This document shows, piece after piece, positions 10,319 through 20,800 of a stretch of DNA of 64,000 bases (the first letter of the stretch is position 1; each line of letters begins with the position of its first letter). Source of the DNA: Trichomonas vaginalis G3 (taxonomy: Eukaryota > Parabasalia > Trichomonadida > Trichomonadidae); the NCBI RefSeq assembly GCF_026262505.1, contig NC_067207.1, positions 4,596,252-4,660,251 of the forward strand. The letters are read 5' to 3'. Position numbers and translations under genes: made by a program. The notes under the pieces were generated by a model. It did not search any database, was not told where the DNA came from, and saw nothing but the letters and a program-made list of their open reading frames with translations.

Positions 10319-11533
10319 TCACGAATTAAAATAATTATCATAAAGTTCTTTATATTTTGTTGACCGTCGAGCTTTTCGTTTAATATATTCAATGCATGAT
10401 ACAGGAGATTTACCACTAAAATAGATAAGATCATTTGGATCGGCACCGTTATCAAGCAAGAATTCTGTAATCTCAACTGGGTCTTTAAACATTAATTTAT
10501 CAATTGTAAGGCAATCTCCCAAAATTGTATTTTTTCCTGGAAGATGGAAATTTATTTTCAGGCCATAATTGAGGAGTACCTTTAAAATTTCTATATCATC
10601 TTTGTTATTGTTATTTGAAGAAATAAAAAACGATGGACCCATTCGACCTTGTGCATCGACTCTATTGACATCAATTCCCTTTGAACACAATATTTTTGCA
10701 ATTTTTGGACTCTTTGAACTACAAATCCAGTGCACAGCAGAAGGTGCTTTGATATTCGCTGGAATATCAACTTCCTCAGTAACTTCTGCCAACATTTTGA
10801 CTGTTTCAACATTAGAATAAAAACATGCAATAGATATTGGTGTTCTAAAATCTTCTGCCATATATGATGGATTAAACTTTGCATCAAGAAGTAAACGAAG
10901 TGCAGAATTATTCTGTAATGCAGTTGCATATAAAATCAAAATTGAATCTTTTTCGAGATTTGATTCACAATATTTCTTGAGAAGAATTTCAAAAAATTGC
11001 GTATTTTTTAATGTTATTGAATATTTTAAAGCTTTGTTGATCTTATATTTGCATGTATCTGAATATTTTCCAAAGCTATAACCATATTTGAAAAGGAGGT
11101 TCAATATATTTGGATTCTTTGATATAGCAAATAAGATTATTGAATTAACATTTTTAGGATTTGAGTATTCTTCAGAAAACAATTTATTTTCGAGACCATC
11201 TTGCCCAAAATTGGCTTCATAATAGCGAAAGATGTATTCTACAACATCAACTGAGCCAGTAAAAACGGCAAATTGAAAAGGAGTACAAGATGAACTACTT
11301 TCAATATCAATTGGAAAATTGCATTTAATGTGTAAATATTCGAAACATCTGAGTGAATTATGACAAGCAGCAACATGAAATATTGTTAGATAGTCCTCCT
11401 TCAAATTATTATAATCAAAATCTAATTGGTAAATACGTTCAAATAGATTTGTGCTATTATTGCTATTCACTAATTTTCGAAGTTCTTCAACATTGTCTCT
11501 TGAAATAATGTCAATATAAGATTCCTTGTTCAC
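10319..11533 (-). CDS. Ankyrin repeat protein without an obvious ATG
   Basis: The 404-residue frame carries ankyrin-type repeats through most of its length, for example TPISIACFYSNVETVKMLAE, APSAVHWICSSKSPKIAKIL and VTEFLLDNGADPND-like units near the C-terminus. Ankyrin repeats bind protein partners, and trichomonads have hundreds of such genes of unknown role. The first codon of the frame is GTG (11531-11533), a TAA lies five codons upstream, and no ATG occurs until well inside. Either the true start codon lies in an unseen 5' exon, the protein is truncated, or the gene is decaying. No signal peptide or membrane segment is seen. It is divergent from the ATG2-like gene. Confidence 0.7.
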   Translation of the reverse strand: MNKESYIDIISRDNVEELRKLVNSNNSTNLFERIYQLDFDYNNLKEDYLTIFHVAACHNSLRCFEYLHIKCNFPIDIESSSSCTPFQFAVFTGSVDVVEYIFRYYEANFGQDGLENKLFSEEYSNPKNVNSIILFAISKNPNILNLLFKYGYSFGKYSDTCKYKINKALKYSITLKNTQFFEILLKKYCESNLEKDSILILYATALQNNSALRLLLDAKFNPSYMAEDFRTPISIACFYSNVETVKMLAEVTEEVDIPANIKAPSAVHWICSSKSPKIAKILCSKGIDVNRVDAQGRMGPSFFISSNNNNKDDIEILKVLLNYGLKINFHLPGKNTILGDCLTIDKLMFKDPVEITEFLLDNGADPNDLIYFSGKSPVSCIEYIKRKARRSTKYKELYDNYFNS

Positions 11534-11642
11534 CTTTAAAATTTATGTTGGCTTTTTTTTGAGTCATCAGTGAATTAAGTCGTTAATTCCACGTTGAATC
11601 ATTATCTGAACAATGGAATTTCCCGGATCCCAAATAAATGAG

Positions 11643-11720
11643 AATTCTCAGACATACGATTATTTTTGATTCAAATGCTGTTCGGCATTAAAAGCAAAAA
11701 TAATCATTTATCTGAGAATT
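11643..11720. other. 78-nt long hairpin with symmetric internal loops
   Basis: Three perfect stems are nested with 5+5-nt internal loops: AATTCTCAGA (11643-11652) with TCTGAGAATT (11711-11720), GATTATTTTTG (11658-11668) with CAAAAATAATC (11695-11705), and AATGC with GCATT around a 6-nt loop. About 20 bp downstream is a short GC-rich hairpin (11740-11755, GGG-CGC stem against GCG-CCC). Both lie in the 11534-12059 gap between divergent genes, where nothing else is recognisable. It could be a structured RNA or a small foldback element. Confidence 0.55.
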
Positions 11721-12059
11721 ACATTTTTCCGACATTTTTGGGTCGCTTCGCGCCCCTGACAAAAAGTTGGAAAAGTGTATATTTTCATGTCAAACTAAAT
11801 TCAAGGATCTGAATACAAATCATGATAAAGTTGATAAGAGTGTTTAAGTAGGCCTTTCCAACTTTGAGTATAATTTATGGCAGCAAGGTTGAAACAAGAT
11901 TCCATTTAACCTTAAATTTACAAATATTCAATTTTCAATCATAAAATTTGCAAAAGGATTAAGTGTTTTGTTTTGCGCTAAACATTTATACAAATAATTC
12001 CATAATTGACAGTGAGGAAATTTTGTCATAAAATTTTTTTTTGTCAAAATCTAGATTTT

Positions 12060-15000
12060 ATGAATGGAATTTTCAATTGGGTATCGCGGAAGTTTTCTAA
12101 AGCATCAAATACCGCGGCAACATCAATATTATCGCGTATACTATCTATGGTTATAGATCAACAGGACGAAAACTCAGTAAAACTCGAATTATTTAATGAT
12201 TGGTCGATGAAACTCATTTTACGTAAAGTTTTTTTAAAACCTGAATTAATAAATAACTCGATAGACTTTATAAAGCTCGATTCTGTCTATATTTCTGACT
12301 TTTCTTTTAATGGAGCCTATAATTTATCAAAACATGAATGCAACATAGAAACAGTCGTTGTCGAATTATCACTATGCCAAACTGAACACAACGATGTTCA
12401 TGAGAACGAGCTTACTGCTTCATTACAAAACTTCAGACAACAACTTCCAATCGAAAATCATGTTTCTATACAAGAATGGTTATTTCACTACGTGGAATCA
12501 GTGAAGCTAAAAGTCAAGAGATTCACTGCTATTGTCAAAACATCGCCAGATTTGCCTCCTTTAGTTGTAGAAATTCATGATTTTTCTTTTGTAATCAACC
12601 ATTCAGAAAGCGCCTTATTTTCAGGAAAAGTAGGCAAAATAATGTTGTTTTACGGCTCCAGACTTTCAAAAACTAAAATTGCTGAATCATCAAAAATTTC
12701 ATTTATCGCGAATTCCGAATCTATTACGTTAAACTTCAACGATGTTGAAGGTACAATCGATCAAACTGTTCTAAAACACTTAGCTACTGTTATAAAATTC
12801 ATTTTACAATTTATTCCAAAAGAAAATTCGGAATCATCAAAGCAAATCGTTGCTGTTAATATTAAACGATGTAATGCAACTATTGGTGAATACAAATTCA
12901 ATGTAAACGATACAGAAATCCTAGTAAAAGAAACAAATGTTGATTTGACCATCAAAAGTGTAGATTCCAACCTTGTAACATTCAAAGATCCATTATATAT
13001 CAATGTAAATTTACCTGTCGGTGATCATTTTGTTCTCCCGCAGAGTTGTTCAATAAATAATATAATTGATTGGGAAGATAAGGTATTTAACTCTAATATT
13101 ATACGTGTAAAAATCATTACACCTGAAGTTACAGGTAATTTACCGCTTAAAAATTTCTTAAACATGGTAAAAACATTCCAAATGTTTGAATTATTAAAAA
13201 TTAGCGATGAATCCGACCAATCAATAGTTCCTGTTGCCGTTTCTTTATACTTAACCAAGGCTAAGATGGTTATGGATGATTTTACCTTAGAAACAACGAA
13301 ATCTCAAATTGGAATTTTTATTTCAACGGAAAAAGATGTTGATATCCAAGTAAATGTTGTTGGAACTAATGTTTACTCAACATTAAACGGTACAACACTT
13401 GTCCAATCCAATTCTAATCAGTGCGAATTCGCTTGTGTTGTTAAATTAAGCGATATCATACAAGTAGACTTGAATTTGAACAATTTGGTTGCATGTGTAC
13501 CTCGTGTAGAAGGAATCAACTTCATTATGGCGTTCGTTGACGAAGTTCTGAAAATTAATGAAAAAAATTCAGGTCCTTCTCCGCAATCTGCCATTAATTT
13601 GAACTTTTCCAACATATTTATAGACTATATGACCTTCAAAATGCCTGCAAGACTGTTGGCAAACGTTCTAGATGCAAAAGTTTTTCTGACATTAGTTGAT
13701 AACTCGCTTAAAGGCACTGCAGTAGCTGCTCTATCTGTTTTTATGTCGAATCTACGCCAGCCTTTACCTCTGAAAGCTTTATCAAGTCCGAATTTGTTGT
13801 CAAGACACGGATTTGCTCAAATTTTAAAGGGAGTTCTCAACGATGTTAACTTTTCTTTACAGGATAACACCAGATTCTCATGCTCTATCAACCATCCAAC
13901 AGTTGCTGTTGGTTTGTGCTCGGATTCCTTTAATTTGCTTTTATCTCTTTATGCTCACATTTTATATGGTCTAGAATACGGAGATATCAAGTTAAATGTG
14001 CAGCCAAAGCCTAGTATATCACAAGATATCATCAAAGAGCAGCTAATGGAATCAATGAGACTCTCTTTTATAAATGTGAAAAATTCTGAAGAAAAATTTA
14101 CATCTTCAGAAAAATTTACAACTTCAGAAAATTTTGAAGATCAAAAATCTGAAAATATTAATGAATCTGAAAATGTAATGAGTTCTGAAAACAAAAATGA
14201 AAATTTGGAAAAATTTTCACATTCAAATTCTGAGATTCAACTCGAATCACCGAAAAGTGAGCCGGAGATATCCATTTCTATAACAGGAGTAACTGTTTCT
14301 ATTTTGTTTTACGGTGGATATGACTTCGAAAAAATATTTGATCTCAGAATACTTCAAAAAACGCCAGAATTCACAAATGATGATGAAGTTCTTGATGATG
14401 GATTCGAATACGTGCTTACAAGAAATGAAAATCCTTCATTGGAGATAGATACAGTTGTTTCATTAAATTTGGGAATATTTTTGAACGACGACATCAGTTT
14501 AAGAGTCATTGCCAACTCAAGCATGCTAGATGTAATCGACCACATACCAGAATCAAAAGCTAGATTGATGCTCGGCCTGGAAGAAAGAGAAAAACAAATT
14601 TCTGTCATTTTCGATATTATGAAAAGTGACAATTTACGATTATCGGTTGAATTACCAAGTCTTGGGATATTTATCACACAAAACCAGATTGACTTTTTAA
14701 TTGATTTCTTCGACAGATCGATTCCAATTTTTGAAAGCGATGAAATTGAGAGGCCTCTCAAATTTGACTTTTTCGCGATAAAAGGTTCTTCATTTTTAAT
14801 CAACGCGCACTTCACTTTTGGCCTATCTGTATCGATAGAAGATGTTACAATTACATTGCCAATGTGTGCGTTTGCTAGTATATCATCCAAAGAAGAACTT
14901 GTCGCGAGATTATCTGAATTTTACTTTGATTCATTAGCATGGTCCGCTTTTTCTGTTGCAAGCGGATTACCTGTCTTATCTAACTTCAAGAGGATAGGAC

Positions 15001-15335
15001 TCGCAGTTTATAATTTGTTTAGAAACTTCGGTGGCCGTTCATTTTCAATTTTGATGAGAACTCTGGCCACAGAAGTCTTAAATGCAGGAACATGTGCTAC
15101 ATCATTGACAGAGACCTTGTTGTCCATCGCTGTTGAAGCAGGAGCTGGAGATGAAGATTGGAGAAGATCTCCAATCGCTTCTTTGATTGTAACTCATAGA
15201 ATTGGTGCAATTCCGAATGTTGTTTTGATGCCTGGTTTGAAATTGGCATCAGGAGCAACAAAAATGTTGAAATACGTGAAAGATAAAGTTAATCCGAATG
15301 CAAGACAGGAAAGAAAGAGAACAAAGCCTATATAA
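12060..15335 (+). CDS. ATG2/VPS13-family-like lipid transfer protein
   Basis: The 1091-residue product starts at ATG 12060 (MNGIFNWVSRKFSKA); earlier in-frame codons offer only TTG. Residues 1-110 follow the ATG2/chorein N-terminal pattern: an amphipathic helix, then VKLELFNDWSMKLILRKVFL and a paired KLDSVYISDFSF segment. The C-terminal 150 residues contain SGLPVLSNFKRIGLAVYNLF and GGRSFSILMRTLATE. These resemble the ATG2 C-terminal region, where proteins have a 'G-V-x-DL...G...G-A' helix bundle. The middle is beta-rich with a low-complexity S/E/N stretch at about 690-730. ATG2 makes a hydrophobic groove that moves lipids from the ER to the growing autophagosome. The length is shorter than yeast Atg2 (about 1590). 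Another bridge-like lipid transfer protein is the main alternative. Confidence 0.6.
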   Translation: MNGIFNWVSRKFSKASNTAATSILSRILSMVIDQQDENSVKLELFNDWSMKLILRKVFLKPELINNSIDFIKLDSVYISDFSFNGAYNLSKHECNIETVVVELSLCQTEHNDVHENELTASLQNFRQQLPIENHVSIQEWLFHYVESVKLKVKRFTAIVKTSPDLPPLVVEIHDFSFVINHSESALFSGKVGKIMLFYGSRLSKTKIAESSKISFIANSESITLNFNDVEGTIDQTVLKHLATVIKFILQFIPKENSESSKQIVAVNIKRCNATIGEYKFNVNDTEILVKETNVDLTIKSVDSNLVTFKDPLYINVNLPVGDHFVLPQSCSINNIIDWEDKVFNSNIIRVKIITPEVTGNLPLKNFLNMVKTFQMFELLKISDESDQSIVPVAVSLYLTKAKMVMDDFTLETTKSQIGIFISTEKDVDIQVNVVGTNVYSTLNGTTLVQSNSNQCEFACVVKLSDIIQVDLNLNNLVACVPRVEGINFIMAFVDEVLKINEKNSGPSPQSAINLNFSNIFIDYMTFKMPARLLANVLDAKVFLTLVDNSLKGTAVAALSVFMSNLRQPLPLKALSSPNLLSRHGFAQILKGVLNDVNFSLQDNTRFSCSINHPTVAVGLCSDSFNLLLSLYAHILYGLEYGDIKLNVQPKPSISQDIIKEQLMESMRLSFINVKNSEEKFTSSEKFTTSENFEDQKSENINESENVMSSENKNENLEKFSHSNSEIQLESPKSEPEISISITGVTVSILFYGGYDFEKIFDLRILQKTPEFTNDDEVLDDGFEYVLTRNENPSLEIDTVVSLNLGIFLNDDISLRVIANSSMLDVIDHIPESKARLMLGLEEREKQISVIFDIMKSDNLRLSVELPSLGIFITQNQIDFLIDFFDRSIPIFESDEIERPLKFDFFAIKGSSFLINAHFTFGLSVSIEDVTITLPMCAFASISSKEELVARLSEFYFDSLAWSAFSVASGLPVLSNFKRIGLAVYNLFRNFGGRSFSILMRTLATEVLNAGTCATSLTETLLSIAVEAGAGDEDWRRSPIASLIVTHRIGAIPNVVLMPGLKLASGATKMLKYVKDKVNPNARQERKRTKPI

Positions 15336-15532
15336 GATTATATATATAGTATATGATTGTTTGTTTTAAATATATAGTTTAAAGTAATTGTTTTTTAGCA
15401 TTTTTGATAAGAAAATTCACAAATACACTTGAATAAATAATAAATTAATTGCGAGATTTATAAAACGTTTGACTAATAGTAAATTTATTTCATATGAATT
15501 ATCATTTTGGTCAAATACTTTTACTACATTGA

Positions 15533-15718
15533 GATTGCGAAACTTTGACCAACAAGAGTGTTATGTGCACTCTTGTCGGCTGATATGTGTCATTCCTGGA
15601 GATATTGCCGCTGTATGTCTCCCAGAATGGCACATTGTTCCGCAATCATATTCTGATTGCGAAACTTTGACCAACAAGATTGTTATGTGCACTCTTGTCG
15701 GCTGATATATGTCATTCT
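15533..15718. repeat. Duplicated ~60-bp hairpin unit with inverted repeats between copies
   Basis: A unit beginning GATTGCGAAACTTTGACC and ending GATATRTGTCATTC occurs at 15533-15595 and 15655-15716, nearly identical. Each contains a 12-bp stem (CCAACAAGAGTG at 15549-15560 with CACTCTTGTCGG at 15568-15579, one mismatch). Between them, ATGTGTCATTCCTGGAGA (15585-15602) pairs imperfectly with 15618-15635, and CGCAATCA/TGATTGCG (15641-15661) is perfect. The rest of 15336-16043 shows no gene. The whole could fold as one structured RNA. Confidence 0.6.
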
Positions 15719-16043
15719 TAGAAACAGACACCATTATATTTATATAAATATAATGAATTCAAAAAAATATCATTTCGGAATATAAAACATCTTTATTTAA
15801 TAATTAATATACTATACAATAATGATCAAAATCTAATTTTGAGATCCTTTATAACATTATTGTAAAAATAAAATAATCAAGCAAAGCTATTTTATCTTCT
15901 AATTCTTTTCTTCCTCTTTTTATCTTGTGTTACTCTTTCTTTTCTGATTTAGGCAACTTTTCGCTATCAAGGAGGTTCTTCAGCCTGTTCCTTCAGAAAA
16001 ACTTCATGCAGATATCAAAATATTTTGATTCGTTTGAAACATG

Positions 16044-16673
16044 TTATGGGTAATTAAGTGTTCTAGGTGGTTTTTGCAATTTGAAGTTATTTGAGGTAAG
16101 ATATGATACAAATAAAATAATATGAAGAGCTGCAAATAAATATCTGAAGACATTTCTTTGCTTCTCTGGTGAAATTGATAAAATTTCGTTCATGAATTTC
16201 GTAGGAGCCTTGAATGCAAGGCGAACTGTATCAACAAGGTTAGCTTTCTCTTTAAGACGATCTTCTTCGAGATATGGCTGGTTGAGAGGTACGGATGATG
16301 TTGTTGAAGAATATTCTTCCGAAGTGACGGAGCTTGTTGATGATCTGGATGGGGTATATGCTTGTCTCTTTTGTGGTTTTGTACTTGTTGATAAGTAATC
16401 GATTCTAAGGTTTGCAACGTGTTCTCTGCTTGGAGCAAGCTGTAATGTAGCTCTCTTACCTTTAGATTCCATGAATTCACGAAGTTGAAGAATCATTGTA
16501 CGTTTTAAATATGGTGGATCGATTTGAAGATCATTTTTACGGCACATGTTCAATAAGGCCTGGGCTGAGTTATTCGCAAGATCTTCCCAGTCAAAAGCAG
16601 CATCGCCTCCCAACGAAAAACCAAATAATGGATCGTTTGCTGAGATTGGAAAGAACTTACGCTGCGCAAACAT
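16044..16673 (-). CDS. Small single-pass membrane protein with a HeH/SAP-like helix pair
   Basis: The product is 209 residues from ATG 16673 (MFAQRKFFPISAND); a GTG two codons earlier is unlikely. Residues about 35-75 (ALLNMCRKNDLQIDPP, then YLKRTMILQLREFMESKG) resemble the helix-extension-helix (SAP-like/HeH) fold that begins Src1/Heh/Man1 proteins. A serine/threonine-rich linker follows, then a C-terminal helix region and one hydrophobic segment (YLFAALHIILFVSYL, about residue 185-200) with a short basic tail. HeH/LEM proteins sit in the inner nuclear membrane and touch chromatin. This assignment is inference from architecture, and a generic tail-anchored protein is the alternative. Confidence 0.6.
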   Translation of the reverse strand: MFAQRKFFPISANDPLFGFSLGGDAAFDWEDLANNSAQALLNMCRKNDLQIDPPYLKRTMILQLREFMESKGKRATLQLAPSREHVANLRIDYLSTSTKPQKRQAYTPSRSSTSSVTSEEYSSTTSSVPLNQPYLEEDRLKEKANLVDTVRLAFKAPTKFMNEILSISPEKQRNVFRYLFAALHIILFVSYLTSNNFKLQKPPRTLNYP

Positions 16674-16981
16674 TGTCACGTTTTTGCTTCATTTCGAAAT
16701 TTCGATGTTTGACACCAAAGATTTTACAAAGTTTACATTTGTAAAGAGTTATTTTTGGCATTTTGTAAAGTATGTATTTTTGCCATTAGTTGCCGCAAAA
16801 CTTTCTCGTCAAATCACAAAAGTGTCATAATCTCATAGCTGGAGTCGCTGCTGGGATACTATGCAGCATTTGATATGGCCATCATAGCGCTGCTCCATCC
16901 ACATCAGCAAATGATTTCGGCATCAGATCTCCACTTGGTCTTCCATGAGAGTACTGCAAGCCAGAAGTGCAATACCTATGC

Positions 16982-17447
16982 AGCCTAGCTACATTGATAT
17001 AGTAGCTAGGCTCCAAGGATATTGTGTTTCGTGGAATATTAGTTACACGTAATTGCCCTCATACGCTATACTGCTGTTCCTTGATTATTAACGGTGCATG
17101 AATGTAGAATAACTCGAATGAAGCCAAGTCCTTCCGATGTCTCTTATTTGATGAGAGGCCTCGGAAGAATTATGCCTTAAAGTACTCTTCCTATGGCTCT
17201 CTGGTCCTCAAATGGTTAAAGATTCTTTCAATTAGTCGTATATGGCATATTTCTTCCGAAGTCTCTTATTTGATGAGAGGCCTCGGAAGAATTATACCAT
17301 AAAGTAGTATACTTGTGATCTCTGACTCTTTTCAGGTCAGAGAATGTAAATTTATTCTAATAGGACAAAGTTCTGCTGAAGTATCATATGCGATACTTCA
17401 GCAGAACTTTGCCCTAAGGTAATAAAGTTGTGGTACTTGGCCCACAA
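16982..17447. other. Cluster of perfect hairpins in a GC-richer non-coding tract
   Basis: At least six stem-loops stand in order. They are an 11-bp stem at 16982-17012 (AGCCTAGCTAC), stems at 17131-17167 and 17251-17291 that are near copies (CTTCCGA...TCGGAAG with an inner GTCTCT/AGAGGC), a 7-bp stem at 17320-17342 (CTCTGAC), a 20-bp perfect stem with 6-nt loop at 17366-17411 (arm CAAAGTTCTGCTGAAGTATC), and a 6-bp stem at 17428-17447. The three larger ones are each followed by a CC-TAAAGT/CCTAAGG-like tail. Base composition is visibly less AT-rich than the surroundings. I see no coding frame. The region 16674-17774 otherwise shows nothing. Confidence 0.6.
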
Positions 17448-17774
17448 AGAGAGGGAGAACATGTCTGCAATTAAATAATAGTCTGGATGTTTCTCAAATG
17501 AGGAAAGAAATACAAACAAAATAAAGTGACCCGCCGTTGAACCTTCACTTATATTAAATTCTGCATGACAATCTTATTGGGATTATCATCAAAAATGGAA
17601 GGAATATTTTCGAAATATGTTGAAAAACGATTTTTGATTCCCCGAAATATGTAACCATCCTTAAATTCGAGTGTATTAGTGAATTAACATTAAATTATTA
17701 TGGGATGTTTATTATCAAATAATGCCAGCTTTACTAAATCTACCTTTCAATACGAGATAAAGGTATTAGAAAAT

Positions 17775-17880
17775 TTATTGTTTGGCATCTGTAGCACCAT
17801 GTTGAATTAAGAATTGGACAATTTCTGTTGAATTAGCTTTGAATGCAATACTAAGGGGGCATTCATTAATATCGAGAGAA
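17775..17880 (-). pseudogene. 3' terminal ankyrin module of an interrupted ankyrin gene
   Basis: On the minus strand this reads DINECPLSIAF, then STEIVQFLIQHGATDAKQ and a TAA stop at 17775-17777. It is an ankyrin repeat followed by a natural-looking C-terminus. It is the diverged sibling of seven near-identical modules further right, and it is separated from the N-terminal part of the gene (22894-23772) by the minisatellite. I infer that it is the original 3' end of that gene. Confidence 0.6.
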
Positions 17881-20800
17881 TTTCATAAAACAATGATAAA
17901 TATGAAAAGGAAGAGAATTCTATCAGACAATGATAAATATGAAAAGAAAGAGATTTTTATAAAACAATGATAAATATGAAGAGAAAGAAATTTTTATAAA
18001 ACAATGATAAATATGAAAAGAAAGAGATTTTTATAAAACAATGATAAATATGAAGAGAAAGAAATTTTTATAAAACAATGATAAATATGAAAAGAAAGAG
18101 ATTTTTGTAAAACAATGATAAATATGAAGAGAAAGAGAATTTCATAAAACAATGATAAATATGAAGAGAAAGAGAATTTTATAGAATAATGATAAATATG
18201 AAAAGAAAGAGAATTTCATAAATCATTGATAAATATAAAAAGAAAGAGAATCCAATAAAAAAATGATAAATATGAAAAGAAAGAGAATAAGTTTCATGTT
18301 AACATCAGCACCATGCTCAACTAAGAATTGAACAATTTCTATTGAATTCGAATTAATGGCAATACTAAGGGGACATTCATTAATATCGAAAAAATTTCAT
18401 AAAGCAATGATAAATATGAAAAGAAAGAGATTTTTATAAAACATTGATAAATATGAAGAGAAAGAGAATTCCGTAAAACAATGATAAATAGGAAAAGAAA
18501 GATAATTTTATAAAACAATGATAAATATGAAGAGAAAGAGAATGTCACAAAACAATGATAAATATCAAAAGAAAGAGAATGCAATAAAACAATGATAAAT
18601 ATCAAAAGAAAGAGAATTATATCAAACATTGATAAATATGAAAAGAAAGAGAATTTCATAAAACAATGATAAATATGAAGAGAAAGAGAATGTAATAAAA
18701 CAATGATAAATATGAAGAGAAAGAGAATTTTATAGAATAATGATAAATATGAAAAGAAAGAGAATTATATCAAACAATGATAAATATGAAAAGAAAGAGA
18801 TTTTTATAAAACATTGATAAATATGAAGAGAAAGAGAATTCCGTAAAACAATGATAAATAGGAAAAGAAAGATAATTTTATAAAACAATGATAAATATGA
18901 AGAGAAAGAGAATGTCACAAAACAATGATAAATATGAAGAGAAAGAGAATGTCACAAAACAATGATAAATATCAAAAGAAAGAGAATCCAATAAAACAAT
19001 GATAAATATGAAAAGAAAGAGAATTTCATAAAACAATGATAAATATGAAGAGAAAGAGAATGTAATAAAACAATGATAAATATGAAGAGAAAGAGAATTT
19101 TATAGAATAATGATAAATATGAAAAGAAAGAGAATGCCATAAAACAATGATAAATATGAAGAGAAAAAGAACGTCATAAATCATTGATAAATATAAAAAG
19201 AAAGAGAATCCAATAAAACAATGATAAATATGAAGAGAAAGAGAATTTTATAAAACAATGATAAATATGAAGAGAAAGAAATTTTTATAAAACAATGATA
19301 AATATGAAGAGAAAGAGAATTTCATAAAACAATGATAAATATGAAGAGAAAGAGAATTTTATAGAATAATGATAAATATGAAAAGAAAGAGAATTTCATA
19401 AATCATTGATAAATATAAAAAGAAAGAGAATCCAATAAAAAAATGATAAATATGAAAAGAAAGAGAATAAGTTTCATGTTAACATCAGCACCATGCTCAA
19501 CTAAGAATTGAACAATTTCTATTGAATTCGAATTAATGGCAATACTAAGGGGACATTCATTAATATCGAAAAAATTTCATAAAGCAATGATAAATATGAA
19601 AAGAAAGAGATTTTTATAAAACATTGATAAATATGAAGAGAAAGAGAATTCCGTAAAACAATGATAAATAGGAAAAGAAAGAGAATGTAATAAAACAATG
19701 ATAAATATGAAGAGAAAGAAATTTTTATAAAACAATGATAAATATGAAAAGAAAGAGATTTTTGTAAAACAATGATAAATATGAAGAGAAAGAGAATTCC
19801 GTAAAACAATGATAAATATGAAAAGAATGAGAATTCCATAAAACAATGATTAATATGAAAAGAAAGAGAATGTAATAAAACAATGATAAATATGAAAAGA
19901 AAAAGAATGCCATAAAACAATGATAAATATGAAAAGAAAGAGAATAAGTTTCATGTTAACATCAGCACCATGCTCAACTAAGAATTGAACAATTTCTATT
20001 GAATTCGAATTAATGGCAATACTAAGGGGACATTCGTTAATATCGAAAAAATTTCATAAAGCAATGATAAATATGAAGAGAAAGAGATTTTTATAAAACA
20101 TTGATAAATATGAAGAGAAAGAGAATTCCGTAAAACAATGATAAATAGGAAAAGAAAGATAATTTTATAAAACAATGATAAATATGAAGAGAAAGAGAAT
20201 GTCACAAAACAATGATAAATATCAAAAGAAAGAGAATCCAATAAAACAATGATAAATATGAAAAGAAAGAGAATTTCATAAAACAATGATAAATATGAAG
20301 AGAAAGAGAATGTAATAAAACAATGATAAATATGAAGAGAAAGAGAATTTTATAGAATAATGATAAATATGAAAAGAAAGAGAATTATATCAAACAATGA
20401 TAAATATGAAAAGAAAGAGAATCCAATAAAACAATGATAAATATGAAGAGAAAGAGAATTTTATAAAACAATGATAAATATGAAGAGAAAGAAATTTTTA
20501 TAAAACAATGATAAATATGAAGAGAAAGAGAATTTCATAAAACAATGATAAATATGAAGAGAAAGAGAATTTTATAGAATAATGATAAATATGAAAAGAA
20601 AGAGAATTTCATAAATCATTGATAAATATAAAAAGAAAGAGAATCCAATAAAAAAATGATAAATATGAAAAGAAAGAGAATAAGTTTCATGTTAACATCA
20701 GCACCATGCTCAACTAAGAATTGAACAATTTCTATTGAATTCGAATTAATGGCAATACTAAGGGGACATTCGTTAATATCGAAAAAATTTCATAAAGCAA

